Shown one piece after another: positions 26,191 to 33,800 of a DNA stretch of 64,000 bases. The notes below the pieces were generated by a model. That model worked only from the letters and a program-made list of their open reading frames with translations. It made no database searches and was not told the origin of the DNA. The translations under genes were made by a program, and so were the position numbers. The stretch is from Lachnospiraceae bacterium oral taxon 500. Lineage in GTDB: Bacteria; Bacillota; Clostridia; Lachnospirales; Vallitaleaceae. The stretch lies in assembly GCA_002999035.1 (NCBI GenBank), contig CP027241.1, positions 1,863,001-1,927,000 on the forward strand. Direction: 5' to 3'. Position 1 is the stretch's first letter; each line of letters opens with the position of its first letter.

Positions 26191-27009
26191 ATGAAAATAG
26201 GAGTTCGGGCCCATGATTATGGGCGGTTTACAGTGGCGGAGCTGGCGGCGCTCTTAAGGCGTGAGGGCTATGACGCAGCCCAGCTGGCACTGCCCAAGGT
26301 ATTTACCGGGGTGGATAGCTACGCCGTGATTGATGGCCGGCTGATCGAAAGCATTCGGCAGGAGTTTGACCGGCAAAAGATAGAAATCGCCGTATTTGGC
26401 TGTTACATGGATCTGGCCAATCCCGATCGGGAAATCCGGCGCAAGGCGGTGGAGACGTTTTGCGCTTGTCTGAAGTGGGCCAAAGAGTTAGGTGCTAGGG
26501 TGATCGGCACGGAAACGGCTTATGCTAGGTTAAGCGGTGATGACCGCAAGGCGTGGCGGCCGGATATGCTCGACAGTATTTGGCGCATATTAGAAGCAGC
26601 CAACCGGATCGATATGACGGTAGCGCTTGAGCCGGTGTATTGGCACCCGCTGACGGGTTTAGAAGAGGTGCAGGAGCTTTTGCGTCAGGCGCAGGATAAG
26701 ACGCATTTAAAACTGATTTTTGACCCAGCCAATTTGTTGGAGTTGCCGGAGGCGACCGATCAGGACGCTTACTGGCGGAAGTGGCTGGGCGCGGTCGGCG
26801 AGTGGATTGAGATTTTTCATATCAAGGATTTTACGGTATCGCCGGCCGGCGAGTATGTACCCAGACTTTTGGGGGAAGGCGTCATTCGGTACAAGCCGAT
26901 CGCAGCTTGGATCAAGGCCAACCGGCCGGATAGTTGTCTGATCCGCGAGGAAATGGCGCCGGCCGAGGCGCAAAAGGACATTCGGTTTTTAAAAGAAATG
27001 TTTTGCTAA
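26191..27009 (+). CDS. sugar isomerase/epimerase-like TIM barrel protein, copy 1
   Basis: Xylose-isomerase-like TIM barrel (AP endonuclease 2 superfamily) of 272 residues. Metal-site type residues are seen in ETAYAR, ALEPVYWHP (Glu), IFDPANLLE (Asp) and FHIKDF (His/Asp). The second ATG (26191) is better spaced from AAGGAGATT than the first (26188), and copy 2 starts at the equivalent codon. It follows GH105 by 14 bases in both copies of the block, so it probably handles the freed unsaturated uronate or a rhamnose-related sugar. The precise reaction is unknown. Confidence 0.8.
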   Translation: MKIGVRAHDYGRFTVAELAALLRREGYDAAQLALPKVFTGVDSYAVIDGRLIESIRQEFDRQKIEIAVFGCYMDLANPDREIRRKAVETFCACLKWAKELGARVIGTETAYARLSGDDRKAWRPDMLDSIWRILEAANRIDMTVALEPVYWHPLTGLEEVQELLRQAQDKTHLKLIFDPANLLELPEATDQDAYWRKWLGAVGEWIEIFHIKDFTVSPAGEYVPRLLGEGVIRYKPIAAWIKANRPDSCLIREEMAPAEAQKDIRFLKEMFC

Positions 27010-27090
27010 AGCGGAAGATTACCGTCAGGATTCGCGGAAAATTGGCAGATCAGACCATAACCTGCCGGTCTGAATGGTGGGTAAAAAGGA

Positions 27091-27130
27091 AAGCCTGCCG
27101 GATTTTAATCAGAAATCTGGCAGGCTTTTC
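27091..27130 (+). terminator. terminator after the duplicated GH105/isomerase pair
   Basis: AAAGCCTGCCGGATTT pairs with AAATCTGGCAGGCTTTT around a 7-base loop. Confidence 0.85.
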
Positions 27131-27198
27131 GATGCTTTTGTGCTAAGGATGACCCGGCGGCGGAAAATCTTGGCGGGCAAAAAAGGATTCGCTTTATT

Positions 27199-27230
27199 GG
27201 CGCCTTACTTTTGAGCGGCGCCGGCTTTTT
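27199..27230 (+). terminator. possible second terminator
   Basis: GGCGCC (27199-27204) pairs with GGCGCC (27217-27222), followed by GGCTTTTT. Confidence 0.35.
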
Positions 27231-27334
27231 GTTCTCCTTTTTGGATCTTTGCCGGAACAGAAGAATCCCGCTATCGGCCAATTAGAAATTTATACCGGAG
27301 ACTTTCCCTGAAAATAAGTCCATCCAACCAGTCC

Positions 27335-27580
27335 TATCGAAGCGCTCTGTGTTTCTACCATGAGTGCGAGAAACGAGAAGCGTTTCCGCAATGCCGCGCA
27401 ACCTGCCCTGTCGAAAGGCTTCGCCTTTCTGCGCGGGCGCGCAACCTGCCAAGCAAAACGCCATAGGCGTTCTGCAAACGGCAAATATCGAAGCGCTCCG
27501 TGCTTCTGCCAACAACGCAAGCGACCTACTAAGCGGAATACCCAGCGAAAAGGCGAAGCTCTTTGGCGAACATAATTAAG
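27335..27580. repeat. cluster of hairpin repeats, including two copies of the dispersed element
   Basis: No gene is supported here. A 25-base word TATCGAAGCGCTCYGTGYTT and following bases occurs at 27335-27359 and 27486-27510 (about 22 of 25 identical). Between them lie two units of the element at 2812-2848: GAAACG-agaag-CGTTTC then GCAACCTGCC (27370-27406), and GAAAGGC-ttc-GCCTTTC, TGCGC-ggg-CGCGCA, ACCTGCC (27413-27450). A further hairpin AACGC-cata-GGCGTT follows at about 27456-27472. Open frames in this stretch are low-complexity translations of the repeats. Confidence 0.55.
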
Positions 27581-27671
27581 ATATTTGACGATCTCTTACC
27601 TAAATAAAAAAGATTGCTTTGACGAATGTGGAAAAGTTGAGTAAATCGCTTTGCTCAAACGGAGATAAAAA

Positions 27672-28070
27672 TCATTCGTAAGAAATAGCGCCTCGGACAC
27701 AGGTGACTTCAATTTCCACTTTCGCGCCCAGCGGCAAGGCAGCTACCTGAACGCAGGAACGAACCGGATAAGGCTCCTCGACATATTCAGCATAAGCTTC
27801 GTTGACCGCGGCGAAATCATGGATATCCGCCAAAAAGATAGTGGTACGGACGATATCCCGGTAAGTCAGGTCAGCGTCTTTTAGCAGCGCGCCGATATTT
27901 TTCATGGCTTGCCGGGTTTGTTCCCTAATGTCCTCGGTCTCGATCCGGCCGCTGGCGGGGTTGATTGGGAGCTGGCCGGACAGCAAAACCAAACCATTTA
28001 GACAAAGGCCGGGCGAATAGCTGCCGATGGCTTTGGGCGCGTTTTCTGATGAAATCACATTATGAAACAT
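27672..28070 (-). CDS. ridA: RidA family enamine/imine deaminase
   Basis: Hydrolyses reactive 2-aminoacrylate and related enamines formed by PLP enzymes, releasing the keto acid and ammonia. 132 residues, the normal size; family motifs NAPKAIGSYSPG, VLLSGQLPINP, RTTIFLADI, PVRSCVQV (catalytic-site Arg) and VEIEVTCVRG at the C-terminus. I use the ATG at 28070 with AAGGAGG upstream rather than a longer frame to 28133. A good promoter at 28279-28307 implies a 200-base structured leader. Confidence 0.92.
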   Translation of the reverse strand: MFHNVISSENAPKAIGSYSPGLCLNGLVLLSGQLPINPASGRIETEDIREQTRQAMKNIGALLKDADLTYRDIVRTTIFLADIHDFAAVNEAYAEYVEEPYPVRSCVQVAALPLGAKVEIEVTCVRGAISYE

Positions 28071-28272
28071 TTTATTTTCCTCCTTGGAAAGCTGAAAATT
28101 TTCCCCGGTAAGCGCGGCGCGCAATTGCCCCAAAGGCCGTAACCGGGAAAGCTTGGTTTATAATTTCATAAATTTTCCGCTCCGGCCGGGCCGGCGGAAC
28201 GGGCGATCCCATGCTTTTGGCGCGGCAGCTTTTGTATCGCTGCCGCGCCTGACCGGGAAAAGCAAAGGGTTT
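28071..28272 (-). other. structured 5' leader of the RidA gene
   Basis: Between promoter and start codon the RNA contains a perfect 11-bp hairpin (GGCGCGGCAGC at 28219-28229 with GCTGCCGCGCC at 28239-28249) and a second, larger stem (TTTCCCGGT with ACCGGGGAAA, about 28103-28150). Neither is followed by a U run on the sense strand. I recognise no known riboswitch class. Confidence 0.35.
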
Positions 28273-28278
28273 TCCACT

Positions 28279-28307
28279 ATTATAATTACTTTTGGCGGAT
28301 AAGTCAA
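28279..28307 (-). promoter_or_regulatory. promoter of the RidA gene
   Basis: On the minus strand TTGACT (28307-28302), 17 bases, TATAAT (28284-28279). Confidence 0.7.
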
Positions 28308-28515
28308 AGAGTTTATTCGCTTTGACCGGTTCTTATAAGGCACAAATGAAAATGTTCCGTTTATGCCGAGAAAACTAGTTGATAGTGAGTTAACTTTTTG
28401 ATATACTTGTAGACCAGATAGCTTCATGAAAACGCCCGGCTTAGATAAGCCGCTGAAATGGCGGCGGATCATGAGGATGACTTAAGCCGGCTGGGGGGGC
28501 GACCAATATTGGGAC

Positions 28516-28545
28516 TTGACTTACTTTTCCCCTGTTTTATATAAT
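28516..28545 (+). promoter_or_regulatory. promoter of the Crp/Fnr regulator
   Basis: TTGACT (28516-28521), 18 bases, TATAAT (28540-28545). The leader contains a hairpin, AGGAAGAAAGCGG with CCGCTCTTTCCT, ending just before the ribosome site. Confidence 0.7.
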
Positions 28546-28642
28546 ATTCTTAGAAACGACGGGCGCTGGCATACGGCGGCCTATTACATAGGAAGAAAGC
28601 GGAAAGCAAGTCAGACCGCTCTTTCCTAGGAATGGAGGGAAT

Positions 28643-29329
28643 ATGGAGATTCCGGCAAAATGCCGCCGCTGTCAGCAGCGGTGCATTGACAATGTGACGT
28701 TTTTAACGGATCTGACTGAGGAAAAGCAGCAAAAGATCATGCAAAGCGCGGTCAGAAAAAAGTATAAAAAAGACAGTTATCTTTTCATGGCAGAAGACCC
28801 GATCGACGCGATTTATATCGTCCACAGCGGAAAAGTAAAGCTAAGCGTGTGCGACCGGGAAGGCCGAGAGCAGATCATCGGCGTTTTCACCGAGCGCGAT
28901 ACTATTTGGGAAGGCATTTTTACCGAGGAAAACAAATATCCCTACGGAGCGGTCTGTATGACGGACGTGGATTGCTGTAAGCTTTATCGCCGGGACGTGG
29001 AAAGTATCATGCGGGACTCGGCGGTTGCCCTTCGGGTGATTGGACTGTTGAGCCGGAAGCTGAGTGACGCCAATGAGCGGATCTTGCTGCTGGCGACCGA
29101 TTCGCCGAAAGCGCGGCTAGCCGGGTTTCTGTTGCAGCGGAGCCGGCAGCTTGGCCGGGATATCTTTGTTTCAAGGCTGGAAGAGATCGCCGCCTCGATC
29201 CATTTGCGGCCGGAAACGGTCAGCCGCAAAATTAAGGAAATGGAAAGAGAAGGCCTGATCGTTAAGAGCGGGCAGAGCGGCATTCAGATTTTGGACAGCG
29301 AAGGGCTGCGCCGGGTCTTTCAGGAATAG
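28643..29329 (+). CDS. Crp/Fnr-family transcriptional regulator
   Basis: 228-residue regulator with an N-terminal cyclic-nucleotide-binding-like beta roll (about 25-140) and a C-terminal winged helix (about 150-225) with ASIHLRPETVSRKIKEMERE as recognition region. The extreme N-terminus has closely spaced cysteines (C8, C11, C15), and further Cys occur near 107-114 (CMTDVDCCKL), so redox or iron-sulfur sensing is possible but not proven. ATG behind TGGAGGGAAT. A perfect Fnr box lies just downstream at 29437, before the DUF1858 operon, and is the obvious target. Confidence 0.88.
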   Translation: MEIPAKCRRCQQRCIDNVTFLTDLTEEKQQKIMQSAVRKKYKKDSYLFMAEDPIDAIYIVHSGKVKLSVCDREGREQIIGVFTERDTIWEGIFTEENKYPYGAVCMTDVDCCKLYRRDVESIMRDSAVALRVIGLLSRKLSDANERILLLATDSPKARLAGFLLQRSRQLGRDIFVSRLEEIAASIHLRPETVSRKIKEMEREGLIVKSGQSGIQILDSEGLRRVFQE

Positions 29330-29436
29330 CGGCCATGAAGGAGATAAGTTTTTGCTTTTAGCGGATGGTAAGACAAGCGGCCTTGGTTGAGGAAAATATA
29401 CGCAGCTTTTGCCGGCCAAAAATAAAGTATTAAAAT

Positions 29437-29478
29437 TTGATTCCAATCAAGTTTTTACTAAAAAGAATAAGATATACT
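29437..29478 (+). promoter_or_regulatory. Fnr box and class II promoter
   Basis: TTGATTCCAATCAA (29437-29450) is an exact TTGAT-N4-ATCAA palindrome. TATACT at 29473-29478 with no consensus -35 predicts a start near 29485, putting the box centre at about -41.5, the classical position for class II Crp/Fnr activation. Confidence 0.75.
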
Positions 29479-29614
29479 GTCTTCATCAACAGCCAGAAAG
29501 GCGGAGCTTTAATTAAAAATATTTCGCGGGCAGGCGGGGCGGAAGAAGCCTAGTCCGAAAGCGGTAATGCTTTGAGCCCGCGTCACTTATCAATAGCAAA
29601 ACGGAGGAATTAAA

Positions 29615-29842
29615 ATGGCTAAAGTTTTAGATTTAAAGAAAACAGTATTTGAATTGGTGCAGGAAAACCCGGAAGTGGCTGAGGTATTAAGCAGCATTGG
29701 ACTAACGGAAGTTAAAAATCCTACGGTCTTAAACACGGTCGGCAAGCAGTTTACTATCCCGCAAGGAGTGGGCCAAAGAGGCGTCAGCCTAGAAACTGTG
29801 ATCGCCGCCTTTCGGGCGCACGGCTTTGAGATCAAGGAATAA
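29615..29842 (+). CDS. DUF1858 domain small protein
   Basis: 75 residues matching the DUF1858 fold, often found in anaerobes with hybrid-cluster proteins and Fnr/HcpR-type regulators. Seen: the N-terminal LKKTVFELVQENPEVAEVL and the C-terminal SLETVIAAFRAHGFEI helix. It lacks the Cys pair of the disulfide subgroup, having no cysteine at all. Ribosome site ACGGAGG. It overlaps neither neighbour and is followed 5 bases later by the bicupin gene, both behind the Fnr-type promoter. Molecular function unknown. Confidence 0.75.
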   Translation: MAKVLDLKKTVFELVQENPEVAEVLSSIGLTEVKNPTVLNTVGKQFTIPQGVGQRGVSLETVIAAFRAHGFEIKE

Positions 29843-29846
29843 AGCG

Positions 29847-30500
29847 ATGGCGCAAGTCTTTTCGATTGCCGCGGACCGGCCGCCCCGAAGCGGCATGACG
29901 ATATCAACCGTTTCCGGGCTACGGGCTAAGGCGGAGGTCGTTTATTTTTCGCTAGGAGCGGGCACCGATATCAGCGCCGAAACCTATCCCTCACCGAAAC
30001 TATATATCGGTGCGGCCGGAATGACGGTATTTGAGCTGGGCGGTAAGGAACACAGAAAAAAGGCGGAAGTTAGATCTGGCGAGCTGCTGATCGTACCGGC
30101 TGGGACTTTATGCGGCATGGCGGCGGCAGACGGATCAGTTTACACGGAAATTATTCCGGGAGAGGAGCTTACTATGAATCAAGCGGTCAAAGCCGGGGAA
30201 GTTTTTCAATTGGCGGATCTGGTCGCCTATGAACCGGGCAGTATCGTGAATATGGATGTGGCCTCGAATGAGGCGATGAAGTTTGTAATCATGGCTTTTG
30301 ACGAGGGCACGGGGTTATCTCCGCACAGCGCTCCGGGTGACGCGCTGGTGTTTGCGCTGGAAGGTAAAGCCGTAATCGGCTATGAGGGGCAGGATCATCC
30401 GATTCGGGCCGGCGAGAACTTTCGTTTTGCCAAGGGCGGATTGCACAGCGTAACGGCTGACGGCCGCTTTAAAATGGCGCTGCTGCTGACGCTGAAATAA
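29847..30500 (+). CDS. bicupin-domain protein
   Basis: 217 residues forming two cupin barrels (about 25-110 and 130-215). The second barrel shows the cupin-like order SPHSAPGDALVFALEG, then GENFRFAKGGLHSV; the first is degenerate in metal-ligand His residues. ATG at 29847 behind AAGGAATAAAG; the TTG at 29826 inside the previous gene is rejected. Cotranscribed with DUF1858 under anaerobic control. Cupins of this type can be small-molecule binders or isomerases; I cannot assign a substrate. Confidence 0.75.
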   Translation: MAQVFSIAADRPPRSGMTISTVSGLRAKAEVVYFSLGAGTDISAETYPSPKLYIGAAGMTVFELGGKEHRKKAEVRSGELLIVPAGTLCGMAAADGSVYTEIIPGEELTMNQAVKAGEVFQLADLVAYEPGSIVNMDVASNEAMKFVIMAFDEGTGLSPHSAPGDALVFALEGKAVIGYEGQDHPIRAGENFRFAKGGLHSVTADGRFKMALLLTLK

Positions 30501-30542
30501 GAAAGCGCCGGCCGCTTACGGCGGTCAAAGAAAAGATGGACT

Positions 30543-30589
30543 AAGCAGAAGCAACCGATGCCATCAGGTTTCCGGTCTTCTGCTTTTTG
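30543..30589 (+). terminator. terminator after the bicupin gene
   Basis: AAGCAGAAG pairs with CTTCTGCTTTTT, with an inner ACCG/CGGT pairing. The following 30590-30836 holds no gene or structure I can support. Confidence 0.7.
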
Positions 30590-30836
30590 TTAATTGTGCA
30601 GACAAGAAGCCTTTAGGCGGACAGGCCGTAGAAAGCCTGCTCACTATGGTCTGTAAGTCTATTAGGCTATTGGGATGAACGCCCATATGTGTCGCTTAAT
30701 ACGAATTATGCGTGGCTTGTCTGAATTATGGCGCGCAGTAAGCCAGGCAAGATCTCAGCGATACGCCAACGGAAAACTTGTCGTAAATGGCTTGGTAGGG
30801 ATAAACGGTTATGGTATAACGAAAGGAACATAGGAT

Positions 30837-33800
30837 ATGAAACAACTGGGAATGGATATCGGAACGTCCAGTGTCAAGCTGGTGCTGATGGAAGACGGCG
30901 TAATTCGCGGGAAGTGGATGGGTAAGCACCACGGGCGGCTGCTGGCAACGATTTTGGCCGGACTGGAGAGCCTTGCACCCCGGGATGAGGATTGGCTGTG
31001 CGCTGTGACCGGCGCTAACGCTAGGATCGTGACGGAGCGGACGGACGTCTTTCGCTTGGGGGATGTTCCGGCGCTGACCGAGGGCCTAAAAAAGATTTGC
31101 CCAGAAGCCGGGAGCGTGATTGATATCGGCGGTCAGGGTGCCCGGTTTGTCACCGGTCTAACTGCGGGAATGCCGGAATTTAATATCAACGAGCATTGCG
31201 CGGGCGGAACCGGTTCTTTTTTTGAGGATCAGATGTCCCGGCTGAACATGAAGATCGAGGATTATTCGGCACTGGTTCGGCAGGCGCGGTCGGTGCCGAG
31301 ATTATCCGGGCGCTGCGCGGTCTTTGCCAAAAGCGATATTATCCATCATCAGCAGGAAGGTGTGCCGGCACCGGATATTTTGCTGGGGCTATGCTATGCG
31401 ATGGTCAGAAATTACAAAGCGGCGATTGTCAAAAACTTGCCGGTCGTTAAACCGGTTGCCTTTGTCGGCGGAGTAACCCTGAATGAAGGCGTGGTACGGG
31501 CGGTGCGGGAAGTCTTCGCGCTGATGGATGGAGAATTGCTGATCCCGGAGGAGGCGCTTTATGTCTCGGCTATCGGCGCGGCGGTTAAGGCGGAAACGGT
31601 AGTATCCTTGGAAGGGCTGACCGCCGACTTGACCAAAGCCGGCGAGCGGGAGGCGGAGCGGATCTTGCCCAAGCTGCTCTTAACGCCCGGAACGGTGCTG
31701 GCGGAGCCGAAAATGACCGGACTGATCCCGGCGGACGGCTGCGCGCTGGGAATAGATATCGGCTCGACCAGCACCAATTTGGTACTGATCGGCCGCGATG
31801 GCAGGCTGCTTGACGCCCAATACCTGCGGACGGCCGGCGATCCGGAAGCAGCGGTTCGGCGCGGCCTAAACACGATCCGGCGCAAGTACGGGGAAATTCC
31901 TTTTCTGTCAGTCGGCGTGACCGGCTCTGGCCGGGAGAGGATCGGCCGGATGATCGGTGCGGACGCGATCAGGGACGAGATTACCGCCCAAGCGAAAGGA
32001 GCGGTTTTTGCCGTACCGGAAGCGGATACGGTCTTTGAGATCGGCGGGCAGGACTCCAAGTATATTTCCCTGAAAAACGGAGAAGTTGCTGATTTTCAAA
32101 TGAATAAAATTTGCGCGGCCGGAACCGGCTCGTTTGTCGAGGAACAGGCGGCTCGAATGAATATTCCGATTGGGGAGTTCGGGGATTTGGCGCTGACCGC
32201 AGAAATGCCGGCCGAACTAGGCGAGCGGTGTACAGTTTTTATCGAGACGGCGATTGAGTCAAAACAGGCCGAAGGCGCCGAGCCCAAGGATATTGCCGCT
32301 GGGCTTTGCCATGCGATTGTCCGGAATTATCTGCATAAGGTGGTCGGCAATCGGCCGGTCGGCCGGCATATTGTTCTTCAGGGCGGGGTTGCTTATAATC
32401 CGGGAATTGTGGCGGCGTTCCAGCAGGAGTACCGGGAGCGGCTGACGGTCTCGCCTTGTTTTTCCGTCAGCGGGGCATTTGGCGTGGCACTGCTGGCGCT
32501 GGAAGCGGCCGGTACCGAGCCAAGCGGTTTTAAGGGCTATGATTTTCCGGGCGCCGAAGCCGGGAGCGCGGTCTATTCGGCCGAAGTGGAAAAAAATATT
32601 GCGTTTTACCGCCGGGCTAAGCAGTCCTTTTTCAAAGGCTATGAGCCGGCAGCCGTCCCGGGCCGAAAAACCGTGGGTATTCCCTATGTTCTGATGATGC
32701 ATAAGTTTTTTCCGCTGGCCAACGCGTTTTTTAAAGCGCTGGGCTTTAACGTGCTGTTATCCGACCCGTCTAACCGGGAAACGATCCGGCTCTCCCAGGA
32801 AAGCGCCCGGGGCGAAACCTGCTATCCGGTCAAATTGATTTACGGGCATATGCTGGAGCTGGCTGCCAAAAAGGTCGATTATATTTTTCTGCCGCATGTG
32901 CGGACAATCAAACATGAAAAATCAGGGGCGGTGTCCAATTATGGCTGCGTTTACATGCAGTCGGCAGCGGTTTCAATTGCCCGTGTCCTTAGACTTGAGG
33001 AAAAGGGGATCAAGCTTTTAAATCCAACCTTTGATCTGGACTTTGGCAAAGAAGCAATGGCCGCGGCGATGCTGGCGGTCGGTCAGGAGCTGGGGCGGCC
33101 GAAGCCGCTGTGTGTACCGGCGCTGATGGCGGGGGCGATGGCGGTTCGGCAGTATACCGCTGCCGCCGAAAAACTAGGCCGGGAGCTACTGGATACTTTG
33201 CGGCCGGAGGACAAGGTGCTGGTCATGATCACCCGAAACTACGGTCTGCAAGATCCGGTGCTGAATATGGGAATTCCGGAGCTGCTGCTGGAAAGAGGCT
33301 ACAAGGTCATTAATTTGGAGCATTTGCCGGCACATGATCTGTCGCTGGAAGAGGATTACCCCAATCTGTACTGGCCGTTTGGGCAGCATATCCTATCCGG
33401 CGCCAAACTGATCGCCCGCCACCCGAACTTATACGCGGTTTATCTGACCAATCACGGCTGCGGGCCGGATACGATGCTGGCGCATATGTTTAAGGAAGAA
33501 ATGGGCGAAAAACCCTATCTGCAAATTGAGGTTGATGAACATTTTTCCAAGGTTGGGGTAATCACCCGGATCGAGGCGTTTTTGAACAGTCTGTCGCGCC
33601 GGCCGGCTCTGCCGCTGCCGGATGATTTTGAGCTGACAGCGGTTAAGCCGCGGCACCGGCGGTTGTTTGTCCGACCGGAGGAGCTGCGCCGGGAGCGGGA
33701 TTTGTACCTGCCGGAGCTGGGCGCCTACACCGAGTATATCCGCGATTATTTCCGCCGGGCCTATGGTCTGGAAACCAAAGTAATGCCCGGCGCCGGCCGG

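Noticed and set aside
27282-27579. Overlapping open frames of 70-77 codons on both strands
   Set aside because: They translate hairpin repeats, have no ribosome site, and occur in several frames at once.
28219-28249. 11-bp GC-rich hairpin as a terminator
   Set aside because: No T run follows it on either strand in the right orientation, and it lies inside the RidA leader.
32259-32702. Long minus-strand open frames inside the activase gene
   Set aside because: They are antisense shadows of a GC-rich coding region, without ribosome sites or recognisable protein motifs.
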